From assembly GCA_021323945.1 (NCBI GenBank), contig JAJPKA010000003.1, forward strand, positions 1 through 64,000: a stretch of 64,000 nt of DNA, given 5' to 3'. This stretch comes from Pseudomonadota bacterium. GTDB lineage: Bacteria > Desulfobacterota > Binatia > Binatales > Binataceae. The notes beneath the pieces were generated by a model that saw nothing but the letters and a program-made list of their open reading frames with translations, had not been told where the DNA came from and did no database searches. The position numbers were made by a program, and so were the translations under genes. Shown here piece by piece: positions 25,859 through 34,828 of this stretch; position 1 is the stretch's first letter; each line of letters begins with the position of its first letter.

Positions 25859-26962
25859 TTAACCGGATGTAAAAAGTCTCATCACAGAATCTGGCGCCGG
25901 TGGACACCGCAGGGTGGCAAGGTTATGGGCAACGTGGGCCGCCGAGCTCATACCCACCAAGGCGACACTGACACCAGGCGTGGAGCGAGCAAACTGGATA
26001 GAGCGCTGCGCGTCGGATTCCAGTCCCGGAAAAGCTGTCTGCAACATCGCAGGCAGGCGGCTGGTTAGTTGGCCCTGCAGCAGGGTTGCGCTGGTACAGA
26101 CTGCGATTCCCATCGCATCAGCGGCTGCAAGCAAACTGACCTGGCTGCCATCAGCCAGTCGCTGATTGCGCAAACTGAGCGCTTCGGTCATCGCGAGATT
26201 GTAAGGCAGCTGGATGACCTTGAAGTGATGACTCGAGCCGCCAACATCGTGGGCGGCGTTGACTAATTCAGTTAACGACAAATAGGCGCGCTCGCCCGAC
26301 CTGAGACGAAATCCATTCCAGGTTGCTACGCCGTAGCAACCGATCTGCCCGCGCTCGACCGCCTGCTCCAGAAACTCAAACGCGTTGCGGGTGCGAGCCA
26401 TGGATTCGTCACGGGTGATTTCAGCCAGTTGTGTCTCGGGATTATGAATATAATAGATGTCGAGGGTTTGGAGTTGCAGATTCGAGCGGCTGAGCTCGAG
26501 CATCGCGCCTAGATAGCGCGGTGTCATACAATGCATGCCCTGAACCAAATCGCCCTGCGCAATGATGCCCGGTCTGATAAAATTGTCCTCGAACCAGACT
26601 CGCGGATTGGCGGGCATTGACTCATCGAAGGGGATGTAACCCCCTTTGGTCGCGACCATGACGTGGTTGCGTTTGAGCTCACCATTGCGGATAAGCTCAT
26701 TAAGCACCCTGCCGATCACGCGTTCGCTCCGCTGGCATCGATAATTTACCGCCGTATCAATCAGGTTGATCCCGCCGGTGACGGCGGCTCTGAGCGCGGC
26801 AAAGTACGCTTCATCGGTGGCCGCGTCCTCCTCGCCCAGGTACGTTCCGATCCCTAAAGACGAGATAGAGCAATTGAGCACCGAGCGGTAGTTTTGCGGG
26901 TAAACAGCAAAACGGCGCGCATAAGCCGCAGTGCCCTCAGCTGTTGCGTGTTCGTTCAGCAT
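25859..26962 (-). CDS. Aldo/keto reductase
   Basis: 367-aa NADPH-type (alpha/beta)8 barrel oxidoreductase. The catalytic tetrad is visible: Asp in NLIDTAVNYR, the following Tyr, Lys in VATKGGY, and His in YYIHNPE. The long insert FDESMPANPRVWFEDNFIRPG and the C-terminal nucleotide-binding part (SVALVGMSSAAHVAHNL) are consistent with a larger AKR subgroup. Substrate unknown. Ends convergently 25 bp from mutL. Confidence 0.88.
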   Translation of the reverse strand: MLNEHATAEGTAAYARRFAVYPQNYRSVLNCSISSLGIGTYLGEEDAATDEAYFAALRAAVTGGINLIDTAVNYRCQRSERVIGRVLNELIRNGELKRNHVMVATKGGYIPFDESMPANPRVWFEDNFIRPGIIAQGDLVQGMHCMTPRYLGAMLELSRSNLQLQTLDIYYIHNPETQLAEITRDESMARTRNAFEFLEQAVERGQIGCYGVATWNGFRLRSGERAYLSLTELVNAAHDVGGSSHHFKVIQLPYNLAMTEALSLRNQRLADGSQVSLLAAADAMGIAVCTSATLLQGQLTSRLPAMLQTAFPGLESDAQRSIQFARSTPGVSVALVGMSSAAHVAHNLATLRCPPAPDSVMRLFTSG

Positions 26963-27081
26963 TGGTAACGCTCCGCTTGCTTTTTGCGAGCTTCAACGAC
27001 TTTGCCTGAGCGCATCGCCTGCGACAAGCAGCACTTGCCACAATCTGCCGCACCTGAGCGGCAGGATCAGCGGCAAAGGTG

Positions 27082-27474
27082 CTAACGTATGTTCATCGCA
27101 CTGATCGAAGGTTCATACAGTACTTGGATTACGTTGCCGTCTGGATCGCGAAGGTAATACGAGACTGAGCCGTCACGATGGCGCCGGAGCGGTCGAAAAA
27201 TCTCAAGATTGTTTTCCTGAGCCCATTGATAACTCGCCTGCAGATCCGCGATGGACGCTACCACAAAGCCTAGGTGGTCAAGGGATTGTCCCGTCCGCTC
27301 AGCCACTGTGCCGCGATGGAGCGCGAGGTTGTCAGAGCCGGAACTGAGGTAGGCATTGTCCGGATCGGGCTGCCATACCACCCTCATCCCAAAGACTCGT
27401 TGGTAGAAGTCGACTGCCCGTGCAACATCCCTGACATTCAGCGCGAGATGCCGTAATCCCTGATGTTTTATCAT
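27082..27474 (-). CDS. VOC-family (glyoxalase/dioxygenase fold) protein
   Basis: 130 aa with two beta-alpha-beta-beta-beta halves: RHLALNVRDVARAVDFYQRVFGM at the start and LDHLGFVVASIADLQ in the middle, ending YLRDPDGNVIQVLYEP. The N-terminal His and LDH His are metal-ligand candidates; the last ligand position has Gln instead of the common Glu, so metal binding is uncertain. It starts 4 bp after the upstream methyltransferase gene ends, so the two are co-transcribed. Function unassigned. Confidence 0.85.
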   Translation of the reverse strand: MIKHQGLRHLALNVRDVARAVDFYQRVFGMRVVWQPDPDNAYLSSGSDNLALHRGTVAERTGQSLDHLGFVVASIADLQASYQWAQENNLEIFRPLRRHRDGSVSYYLRDPDGNVIQVLYEPSISAMNIR

Positions 27475-27478
27475 TTTG

Positions 27479-28120
27479 TTAATCGGCTACCTTGAGAGTT
27501 TTGTAACCGACCACTGCCCAAATCGGGTCCGATCCCACCCCTGCTTGCCGGCTTCGGTCGATAAGTTCAATCCGCTCAAAGGCATCCGCTTGAACAAAGT
27601 ATCGTTTGACGATTTCCGGCCGTTGCTGCTCACTCGCCATCAGCCAAAACGCTATGGCCTTGGTGGGGAACATGCGGTTGGAAAATGTCACGATGAAAGG
27701 CGCCCCTGTCCTGAGTACCCGCCCGGTTTCCGCAAAAACCTCAAACGGGTGTACCAAATACTGCACGGAAACGGTCATGACCGCGCCGTCGAAGGTAGCA
27801 TCGTCGAAGGGGAGTCGCGGCTGCCGGTTGAGGTTATGGATTACGATGTCGGTAAGGGCCGGGTTGTCCGCCATCTCAGCCCGATTTAGCCCGAGACCGA
27901 CAACCCGTTTGGGTCGCAGGCTCGATGGCAAATGGGACCGCCAGCTGCTCATCAGGTCGAGGATCGCGGCCTCCTTTGGAAGGAGTCGCTCGTAAATCCT
28001 GACGACTTCAGCAATCGCTTGCTGGTCGATATGCACCACAAAGCGCGGCTGCTCGTAGAAAAGCTCATCATCCGACTCGTCGAGTCGGCGGCGCAGCTCT
28101 GGAGGCAAAAGATCTGCCAT
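27479..28120 (-). CDS. SAM-dependent methyltransferase-like protein
   Basis: 213 aa of the class I methyltransferase fold. The region LPKEAAILDLMSSWRSHLP replaces the usual glycine-rich motif I, then VVGLGLNRAEM, LPFDDATFDGAVMTVSVQYL and VFAETGRVLRTGAPFIVTFS match motifs II-IV/V. The glycine-poor motif I is a feature of a common uncharacterised subgroup. Upstream partner of the VOC gene. Confidence 0.8.
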   Translation of the reverse strand: MADLLPPELRRRLDESDDELFYEQPRFVVHIDQQAIAEVVRIYERLLPKEAAILDLMSSWRSHLPSSLRPKRVVGLGLNRAEMADNPALTDIVIHNLNRQPRLPFDDATFDGAVMTVSVQYLVHPFEVFAETGRVLRTGAPFIVTFSNRMFPTKAIAFWLMASEQQRPEIVKRYFVQADAFERIELIDRSRQAGVGSDPIWAVVGYKTLKVAD

Positions 28121-28185
28121 TTCGGTTCTTCCGACTTACTGAGCCGATACCTTGTTCCTGGGATCGTTCCGGGTAAAGACCGGCG

Positions 28186-28215
28186 TTGACATTGTTTGCA
28201 GGCAGGGCCTAAATT
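28186..28215 (+). promoter_or_regulatory. Possible promoter of the iclR-type gene
   Basis: A perfect TTGACA (28186-28191), 18-bp spacer and TAAATT (28210-28215, four of six). It would start transcription about 60 nt before the regulator's ATG at 28284. The -10 is weak. Confidence 0.35.
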
Positions 28216-28283
28216 AAAACACCTTTCCAGAATCGCCTAAAGCTGATCCTGGTGCTTTCGGGCCTCTGAGAAGCTTAGTTTCC

Positions 28284-29066
28284 ATGATCCGGCGGGATAA
28301 AACAAACTATGTTATTCAATCGGTAGCGCATTCTCTCGACGTGCTCGAACAGTTCGCCGGCGAAGCCGAGGAGCTCGGCGTCACGGAGCTATCTAAACGG
28401 CTCAAACTTCACAAAAACAATGTCTTTCGCCTGCTCGCGACCCTTGAGGCACGTGGCTACATCGAGCAAAACCGTGCGAGCGAGAACTACCGGCTCGGAA
28501 TCAAGTGCCTCCAACTGGGCCGCCACTACATCGAGCGGATGGGACTAGTGAAACAGGCACGCCCTCTTCTCGAAGATATCGCTCGCAGAGCTCGCGAGAC
28601 CGCCTTCGTTGCAATCGCGCGGGGAGACGGCGTGGTCGCCATCGAAGCGGCCGAACCAGTCGACCGCATGGTTCGCATTGCTCCCCCCATCGGCCATGTA
28701 CTTCCACTTCATTGCACAGCCATGGGCAAGGCTTGCCTCGCTTTTGACACCCAGGAACACCTTCGCATGGGACTACCGGAACAGCTGGAACGGTTCACGC
28801 CACGCACTATAACCGAGCGCAGCGCTTTGCTCGAACAGCTCAATTGTATCGCCAGCCAAGGCTATTCGGTCGACTTCGGCGAATACTTCGAGGATGTGAC
28901 GTCTCTGGCGGTGCCGGTCCGCGATTACACTCGTGCGGTCATTGGCTCTCTGGCACTCGCCGGCCCCTGCTACCGTATCTCGACCGACCGGATCAAGCAG
29001 GAACTCGCGCCATTGGTACTGGAGGTCGGGCGAGAGCTTTCCTACCGCCTCGGTTACAATGAATAA
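28284..29066 (+). CDS. IclR-family transcriptional regulator
   Basis: 260 aa: N-terminal winged helix-turn-helix (SVAHSLDVLEQFAGEAEELG, VTELSKRLKLHKNNVFRLLATLEARGYIEQ) and the C-terminal IclR effector domain (ARETAFVAIARGDGVVAIEAAEP, LPLHCTAMGKACLA, GYSVDFGEYFEDVTSLAVPV). IclR regulators often bind carboxylic acids. It precedes etfB by 204 bp on the same strand, so it may control the electron-transfer flavoprotein operon; that is inferred from position only. Confidence 0.93.
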   Translation: MIRRDKTNYVIQSVAHSLDVLEQFAGEAEELGVTELSKRLKLHKNNVFRLLATLEARGYIEQNRASENYRLGIKCLQLGRHYIERMGLVKQARPLLEDIARRARETAFVAIARGDGVVAIEAAEPVDRMVRIAPPIGHVLPLHCTAMGKACLAFDTQEHLRMGLPEQLERFTPRTITERSALLEQLNCIASQGYSVDFGEYFEDVTSLAVPVRDYTRAVIGSLALAGPCYRISTDRIKQELAPLVLEVGRELSYRLGYNE

Positions 29067-29094
29067 TAGCTAGCATCGAGCGGGCAGTGCGGCT

Positions 29095-29212
29095 GGCCGC
29101 GGAGAGCGGCCGTCGGCCGTGCGACTCGGCCGTCTGCAGTCCGTTCCCGAACGGAATCTTGACCGGTAGAAATTTAACCGTGCTCATCCACCGACCCCGC
29201 GAATGCGGGTCG
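29095..29212 (+). repeat. Four consecutive hairpins between iclR and etfB
   Basis: Four inverted repeats follow one another: GGCCGC/GCGGCC (29095-29111), GGCCG/CGGCC (29115-29131), TCCGTT/AACGGA with a 4-nt loop (29140-29155), and CGACCCCGC/GCGGGTCG with a 4-nt loop and one bulged C (29192-29212). None has a clear T-tract. They may stop iclR transcription or form a structured leader of etfB. Confidence 0.45.
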
Positions 29213-29270
29213 AAAGTTGAGTCATCGACGACAAAAATCACAAATCAGCATAATTTAGGGTCCCATCATT

Positions 29271-30020
29271 ATGAAAATCCTGGTTCCCATAAAACGCGTG
29301 CCCGACCCGGCAACCACCATTCGCGTACTACCAGACGGCAGCGGCATAGCGACGGACAACATCAAATGGGTAATCAATCCGTTCGACGAGATTGCTTTGG
29401 AAGAAGCGCTTCGGATCAAAGAACGGCAAGGTGCGGGTGACGTGGTCCTGGTCTCTATCGGCCAGCAGAGCTGGCAGGAACAATTGCGCACCGGTTTGGC
29501 GATGGGCGCCGATCGCGCCATCCTGGTCAAAGCAGAGCAACCCGTTGATACCTTCGCCGTCGCCCGTATTCTCGCCAAAATAGTCGCCGATGAGAAACCC
29601 GAACTAGTCATAATTGGCAAGCAAGCGATCGACGACGACTCCAACCAGGTCGGGCAGATCTTGGCCGAGCTCCTGGGCTGGCCTCAGGCGACCTTTGCGT
29701 CGAAAATCGAGATTGCCGACGGACGTTGCACGGTGATCCGAGAGGCGGACGGAGGCTTGGAAACGGTCGCCTTTACGCTGCCGGCCGTAATTACCACTGA
29801 CTTGCGCCTGAATGAGCCCCGATATGCATCGTTACCGGGCATTATGAAGGCTCGCAAAAAGCCCCTCAAAGAGATCGCGGTCGACACCCTAGGTCTTGAC
29901 CTGCATCCGAGAGTGAAGATCAAGGCGATGAAGGCTCCCCAAAAACGGCAGGCGGGCCGTAAACTCAGCTCCGTTCAGGAATTGGTGCAAGCACTCCACA
30001 CCGAGGCCAAGGTAATTTAA
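29271..30020 (+). CDS. etfB: Electron transfer flavoprotein beta subunit
   Basis: 249 aa, full length. It opens MKILVPIKRVPDP and has the signature IKWVINPFDEIALEEALRI and the loop VIIGKQAIDDDSNQVGQILAELLGWPQ (split around residues 112-138). EtfB pairs with EtfA to take electrons from acyl-CoA and related dehydrogenases. etfA follows after 144 bp and a membrane Fe-S quinone reductase after that. Nothing in sequence marks it as the bifurcating type with confidence. Confidence 0.97.
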   Translation: MKILVPIKRVPDPATTIRVLPDGSGIATDNIKWVINPFDEIALEEALRIKERQGAGDVVLVSIGQQSWQEQLRTGLAMGADRAILVKAEQPVDTFAVARILAKIVADEKPELVIIGKQAIDDDSNQVGQILAELLGWPQATFASKIEIADGRCTVIREADGGLETVAFTLPAVITTDLRLNEPRYASLPGIMKARKKPLKEIAVDTLGLDLHPRVKIKAMKAPQKRQAGRKLSSVQELVQALHTEAKVI

Positions 30021-30164
30021 TCCGTCGTGCAACGTCCCGACCACGCAGAGAGACCTTACCAGCTCTCTTATCTCTTCGACTCGGAGAGCTTCGCGGACCG
30101 ACGGCCCCACTGCAGAACCTGGGGTGATGACGCTTTCTTGTGTACTTGTAAAGGATGAAAATCG

Positions 30165-31136
30165 ATGGGTGACGTACTCGTTCTTGCCGAACATCGCGAT
30201 GGCCACTTCCCGAAGACGACCCTGGTAGGCATCAACGCCGGTCTCGAGATGGCGCGTAAACAAGGCGGCAATTGTCTGGCTGTCGCGCTCGGTGACAATC
30301 TCGACGGCCTGCTTGCGGACCTGGCTCGGTACGGTACCGCAAAGGTTATCGGACTTGAAGATGCACGCCTCGTCCATCCGATGGCGGATGCTGTGGCTCA
30401 GGCCGTAGCTGCGTTAGTTAAGAAAATCGGCATCCAAACCGTGATGGCCACGGCGACAGCCATGGCCAAGGATGTGATGCCGCGCATTGCTGCCCGCCTC
30501 GACGCTCCGATGGCCTCGGAAATCATCGCAATCAACGACGATGGAAGTCTGGTCCGGCCGATGTACGCCGGCAACGTGCTGGCGACGATCGAGCTGGAGG
30601 GCCCGGTGCGGGTGGTTACTGTTCGTAGCACCGCCTTCGACGCCGCAGCTGTGAGCGACAAGCCTGCCCCGATTGAGAAGCTAAAGGCCGAACTCGATCC
30701 TTCCAACCTGAAGATGGAATTTGTCGCATTCAACCAGACCAAGAGTGATCGACCCCAGCTGACCGAGGCGAGGATTGTCGTTTCGGGAGGGCGTGGGTTG
30801 CGCTCTGGTGAGAACTTCAAGACAGTCCTGGAACCGCTGGTCGACGAACTCGGCGCTGCCATGGGAGCCAGCCGAGCTGCCGTAGACGCTGGCTTCGTCC
30901 CGAATGATTTACAGGTCGGTCAAACTGGCAAGGTGGTGGCCCCTGAGCTGTACGTCGCAGTTGGTATCTCCGGCGCGATCCAACACTTAGCCGGGATGAA
31001 AGATTCCAAGACAATCGTCGCAATCAACAAAGACGAAGAAGCGCCGATCTTCAGCGTCGCCGATTTCGGGTTGGTGGCTGATCTGTTCAAAGCAGTCCCG
31101 GAAATGACCGAAGAGCTGAAGAAGCTGAAGCACTGA
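30165..31136 (+). CDS. etfA: Electron transfer flavoprotein alpha subunit
   Basis: 323 aa. Starts [20 protein letters not shown]. The C-terminal FAD-binding domain is clear: [78 protein letters not shown] (each read in order from about residue 205). AAGGATG lies just before the ATG. Together with EtfB it forms the soluble carrier that reduces the membrane protein encoded downstream. Confidence 0.97.
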   Translation: MGDVLVLAEHRDGHFPKTTLVGINAGLEMARKQGGNCLAVALGDNLDGLLADLARYGTAKVIGLEDARLVHPMADAVAQAVAALVKKIGIQTVMATATAMAKDVMPRIAARLDAPMASEIIAINDDGSLVRPMYAGNVLATIELEGPVRVVTVRSTAFDAAAVSDKPAPIEKLKAELDPSNLKMEFVAFNQTKSDRPQLTEARIVVSGGRGLRSGENFKTVLEPLVDELGAAMGASRAAVDAGFVPNDLQVGQTGKVVAPELYVAVGISGAIQHLAGMKDSKTIVAINKDEEAPIFSVADFGLVADLFKAVPEMTEELKKLKH

Positions 31137-31201
31137 CCCGCTCCGGAACGGTGCGGCTTGTCAATTTCCTCATTGCCCTTAGCAGGACGTAGTGGAACAC
31201 G

Positions 31202-33265
31202 ATGATTACGGCGATTCTCTTTACGCTTTGCATGGCGGTTGCCGTGGGGGTCTTCTTCTACCAGCTCTGGCGCCGCTTCCAGTTGCTGCGTAGTGCCGCG
31301 CCGGTCTCACGTTTCGATCGCATTCCGGAACGGATCCGCACGGTACTGGTGTACGCGTTTGGTCAGCGGAAGTTCGTGCGCAGGAATCCAGGAGCCGAGC
31401 GGTCTGCCGGATGGATGCACTTTTTTATCTTTTGGGGCTTTTTCGTCCTTAGCATCCAGATTCTGACGATGTTCGGCCGCGCGTATTCCGATTCATTCGT
31501 GGTCCCGGGCTTCGGCCCGCATCTTCTGGGCCGCCCTTATTCTCTGCTGCGCGACTTCATGGAAGTGGCAGTCCTGTTCTGGGTGGGAGTGGGGCTGGTC
31601 CGCTGGATCTCACATGCGCCTCGACTTTACGGCTTTCTTCCACCCGAGAGGGGTGTGCGCGACAAATCGCACCTGGAGGCCTACGTAATTCTGATTTTCA
31701 TCGGGCTAATCATGGTGGCCGGCCTGATCTACGACGGCGGGCGAATCGCGGCTCGTTCCGAAAACGCACAGCAGATTGGCGGGGCGCAGTGGGCACCCTT
31801 CTCCACCTTGGTTGGCCTCGGCCTAGTGAAAACTCTCGGCGTAACTTACGCCCATCAGGCGAGCGACGTCGCCTGGTGGGTGCACAATCTCATTGTTCTA
31901 GTCTTTCTGGACCTGCTGCCGCCGTCGAAACACTTCCATATTATCACCGCAATTCCAAACATCTTCTTCTCCAAACTTGAGCCCAAGGGGCAGCTATCGA
32001 AGCAGGACCTCGAAAATGCTTCACGCTTCGGCACCTCGCACATTGATCACTTCACGTGGAAACAGGTGCTCGATATGTTCAGTTGCACCGAATGTGGTCG
32101 CTGCTCCTCGAATTGCCCCGCCACCGCCACCCAAAAGCCCTTGGCTCCGCGCCAACTGCTTCTCGATTTGCGGGACTATCTCTACCGGCATCAGGACGAG
32201 ATGATTAAAAAGCGAAGTCGTCGGGGTAGCGAGAATGACACGGATGTGGCGGAGGTCGGCGAAAACATCGTTGGTTCGGTGATCCAAGACGAAACGCTCT
32301 GGTCGTGTCTCACTTGCCGGGCCTGCGAAGAGGCATGCCCCCCGATGATCGAGTACGTGGATAAGATCGTTGACATGCGCCGTCATTTGGTACAAGAGGA
32401 ATCACGTTTTCCCAAGGAACTTACCCGCACCTTCAAAAACATGGAAACACAGTCTAATCCTTGGGGGATCGATTCCGAGCAACGCTTCGAATGGGCTGCG
32501 GGGATGAATATACCAACTCTCGCGGACAAGCCTGACGCCGAATTCCTTTACTACGTCGGCTGCGCCGGCTCCTACGACGACCGCAACAAAAAAACGACGC
32601 AGGCGTTCGTCCGTGTGCTCCAAAAAGCCGGGGTAGATTTTGCCTGCCTCGGGCGCGAGGAACTTTGCAACGGCGAAACCGCACGCCGGCTCGGTAACGA
32701 GTACCTATATCAATCGATGGCGCAGATGCTGATTGAAACCCTCAACAACTACCGCGTTCGCAAGATCATCGTGAACTGTCCCCATTGCTTCAACACCATC
32801 AAAAACGAGTTTCCGCAATTCGGCGGCTCGTACGAGGTCATTCATGCCTCCGACCTGGTTCATCAACTGGTCACTTCGGGACGTCTCAAGATCGCACCGG
32901 AATTCTCCAAGCGAACCGTCTATCACGACTCCTGTTACTATGGCCGATACAACGACGTATTCGATGAGCCCAGGATGTTGCTCAGCCGCGCGGGAGCTCG
33001 GGTTCACGAAATGCAACGCCATCGTAAATTCGCTATGTGCTGCGGTGCTGGCGGCGGCCGGATGTGGATCGAGGAAGACCCGAACAAACGGGTAAATCTG
33101 CTTCGCACCGAGCAGGCGCTGCAAACCGATCCCGAAGTCATCGCCGTCTCCTGTCCCTACTGTATGACGATGCTTAGCGACGGCATTAAGGCCAAGCAGC
33201 TCGAAGACAAGGTCCAGACCCTCGACGTGATGGAAATCATAGACCAAGCCACTAGGTCGGCCTGA
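31202..33265 (+). CDS. Membrane Fe-S ETF:quinone oxidoreductase (EtfD/EMO type)
   Basis: 687 aa. The N-terminal ~270 residues hold about six membrane helices of a NarI-like heme b domain with several His. Two 4Fe-4S motifs follow: [13 protein letters not shown] at about 294 and [13 protein letters not shown] at about 368. The C-terminal half has two CCG (HdrB-type) domains: [52 protein letters not shown] and [12 protein letters not shown]. This is the architecture of the membrane oxidoreductases that link EtfAB to (mena)quinone, as in M. tuberculosis EtfD and syntrophic fatty-acid degraders. It lies 65 bp after etfA. It replaces the flavin-type ETF-QO in this context. Confidence 0.9.
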   Translation: MITAILFTLCMAVAVGVFFYQLWRRFQLLRSAAPVSRFDRIPERIRTVLVYAFGQRKFVRRNPGAERSAGWMHFFIFWGFFVLSIQILTMFGRAYSDSFVVPGFGPHLLGRPYSLLRDFMEVAVLFWVGVGLVRWISHAPRLYGFLPPERGVRDKSHLEAYVILIFIGLIMVAGLIYDGGRIAARSENAQQIGGAQWAPFSTLVGLGLVKTLGVTYAHQASDVAWWVHNLIVLVFLDLLPPSKHFHIITAIPNIFFSKLEPKGQLSKQDLENASRFGTSHIDHFTWKQVLDMFSCTECGRCSSNCPATATQKPLAPRQLLLDLRDYLYRHQDEMIKKRSRRGSENDTDVAEVGENIVGSVIQDETLWSCLTCRACEEACPPMIEYVDKIVDMRRHLVQEESRFPKELTRTFKNMETQSNPWGIDSEQRFEWAAGMNIPTLADKPDAEFLYYVGCAGSYDDRNKKTTQAFVRVLQKAGVDFACLGREELCNGETARRLGNEYLYQSMAQMLIETLNNYRVRKIIVNCPHCFNTIKNEFPQFGGSYEVIHASDLVHQLVTSGRLKIAPEFSKRTVYHDSCYYGRYNDVFDEPRMLLSRAGARVHEMQRHRKFAMCCGAGGGRMWIEEDPNKRVNLLRTEQALQTDPEVIAVSCPYCMTMLSDGIKAKQLEDKVQTLDVMEIIDQATRSA

Positions 33266-33633
33266 GGCAGCGTCGTAAAGAAGCGTTCAGAGGCCAATCA
33301 AATTTACTCGACGGCTTGATATGGGGCGTCGGTTGTGTGACCGGGATGCTCGCGTTTCAGAAGGTGTTCTGACATACCGTAACTCGCCGAGCGCGGCGGC
33401 AGGCTTGTCAGTCAGCCCGTTCCTTCACTCCTTTTGCTCTGCTCGGAGGCGCGCGGGCAGACCTCGCAAGCTAATCTTGGAGCCCATCGGCGTGACCTTT
33501 TTGTTGAGTCGTCGGCGATAGTTCAGTCGATCCCAACCAGCGACTATCCGCCCAGCCAACTTCGGGCGCTCAGAACGAAACGGGCGGATGGATTAATGCG
33601 CGAGATTGCCGCCGACTAGAAAAAACCCCTTTG
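33266..33633. other. Intergenic region downstream of the etf operon
   Basis: No frame in this first part of the 636-bp convergent gap looks like a protein; the longest is a 66-codon frame at 33321-33521 without a ribosome site. Bases 33620-33625 are an A-run that would read as a U-run on the minus strand. The remainder of the gap holds the candidate RNA and repeats listed next. Confidence 0.4.
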
Positions 33634-33788
33634 ACCGCTGTCAGCCTATCCAAGGCTGTGCTTGCAAGGTTAGCTTCGGAAATGCTATCGGGAGTCACCG
33701 GCCACACGCTGGGGGACCACACCTTCCCAAGCTCGGGGGATCGATATCGGGAAGGAATGACAGCGGTGGCACGGTGCTCACCTTTCTT
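33634..33788 (+). ncRNA. Candidate structured RNA with multistem fold
   Basis: A 10-bp perfect closing stem joins ACCGCTGTCA (33634-33643) and TGACAGCGGT (33758-33767). Inside it are a GCCT/AGGC hairpin (33644-33656), a TAGC/GCTA hairpin near 33671-33687, a GTC...GAC stem near 33694-33717, and a 7-bp stem CCTTCCC/GGGAAGG (33722-33755) two bases before the closing strand. A terminator-like hairpin follows at once. Nested, adjoining stems like this suggest a folded RNA rather than chance. It matches no class I can name (not tmRNA, RNase P or SRP by their signature sequences). The minus strand is possible too, with a U-run after the closing stem. No neighbouring gene starts downstream, so a riboswitch is unlikely and a stand-alone RNA is favoured. 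Confidence 0.4.
33765..33788 (+). terminator. Rho-independent terminator-like hairpin
   Basis: GGTGGCA, loop CGG, then TGC-T-CACC (33765-33782, one bulged T) followed by TTTCTT. It shares three bases with the closing stem of the candidate RNA. It could end that RNA or the etf operon transcript. Confidence 0.5.
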
Positions 33789-33815
33789 AATTAATTAATC
33801 GACAGCCCGCGCAAC

Positions 33816-33850
33816 ACTGGCATTTTTTATACTGGTATTGTCAATGCCAG
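33816..33850. repeat. Direct plus inverted repeat cluster
   Basis: ACTGGCATT (33816-33824) is repeated as ACTGGTATT 15 bp on (33831-33839) and inverted as AATGCCAG (33843-33850). It lies between two convergent genes just after a TTAATTAATTAA run. It looks like an operator, but no gene starts next to it. Confidence 0.35.
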
Positions 33851-33901
33851 CGACCCTAGCGTTCAACGTGCCTTAAGCACATCTCTGAGCCAGTTCCGGC
33901 A

Positions 33902-34729
33902 TCAGTTCAAACGCGATACCTGCTGAGTAAGCCGAATAATCGCGTCGCGAACCGTATCGGCGGCGGGGTGATCAGGCGCTTGGGCCAGAAAACTCTGAAA
34001 GTCTTCGCGTGCCGCCGCAAAACACTCCATTCGTTCGTAAAGTATCGCTCGCTCAAGTAGCTCGTCGAGGGCTCGCGGATCGAGTATTAGAATGCGATCA
34101 AGGGCTGACAGCGTCCGCTGCCAATCAGCGCTCCGCGCATAGATGTTTTTAAGATTCCGCAGCATCCGCGTCAGAATGTGACGAGTGCTGACTGGTTTCA
34201 ACATGTCCGGATGGAGATCCACCGGCTGCCGATAGATTTGCTCCAGGCGCGACCGAATCTCGTCGAGATCGAGGATCACACCTTCGTTAAACGGATCGAT
34301 CACCAATTCGCCGCGATCGTCGATGGCTTTGACCAAAAAATGCGCGGGAAAGGAGACTCCGTAAAGGTTCAGGCCAAGGCGGCGTCCCACCTCGATATAA
34401 ATGACGGAGAGCGAGATTGGTATCCCGAGACGGCGCTCTAATACGTCGTTGAGAAAGGAATTACGGGGATCGCCGTATTGTTCGCGATTGCCTTCAAAGC
34501 CCTTTTGGTCAAACAGGAATTCGGAAAGGCTTTGGATCTTCTCGACGGTATCGTTAGCCTTGCGCACGGCGGGCTCGGCCTCGCGAGAGAGCTCAGCCAA
34601 CTTATCCAAATATTTTTCCAGATCGAGGTCGGGGTATTCTTCTTTGGCAATGAGCAGAGCACCGCGCGCCAGGGGGATTGGCTCTCGTGCCCCTAGCATT
34701 GTAAATTCGCGCCGCAAACTCTCGTTCAT
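33902..34729 (-). CDS. SirB1-family transglutaminase-like protein with TPR-like C-terminus
   Basis: 275 aa. The core LFDQKGFEGNREQYGDPRNS, then FLNDVLERRLGIPISLSVIY, GLNLYGVSFPAHFLVK and ELVIDPFNEG are the conserved SirB1 (YchA) blocks, a transglutaminase-like fold. The C-terminal ~90 residues form helical repeats (NLKNIYARSADWQRTLSALDRI, ALDELLERAILYERM). Family function is not settled. Leftward, downstream of queG by about 100 bp. Confidence 0.9.
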   Translation of the reverse strand: MNESLRREFTMLGAREPIPLARGALLIAKEEYPDLDLEKYLDKLAELSREAEPAVRKANDTVEKIQSLSEFLFDQKGFEGNREQYGDPRNSFLNDVLERRLGIPISLSVIYIEVGRRLGLNLYGVSFPAHFLVKAIDDRGELVIDPFNEGVILDLDEIRSRLEQIYRQPVDLHPDMLKPVSTRHILTRMLRNLKNIYARSADWQRTLSALDRILILDPRALDELLERAILYERMECFAAAREDFQSFLAQAPDHPAADTVRDAIIRLTQQVSRLN

Positions 34730-34828
34730 ACGGCTACCTCGTATCGAGCATACGACGATTCCACTTCACAGAACAGTTATTCCAGATGCGCTCCGCTACT
34801 CAAGGGCAACATGGGTCGCTCTCCTCGG

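Noticed and set aside
33746-33760. GGGAAGGAATGACAG as an SRP (4.5S) RNA signature
   Set aside because: The SRP core needs CCGGAAGGAAGCAGCC-like sequence on one hairpin arm with its partner; the match covers only GGAAGGAA.
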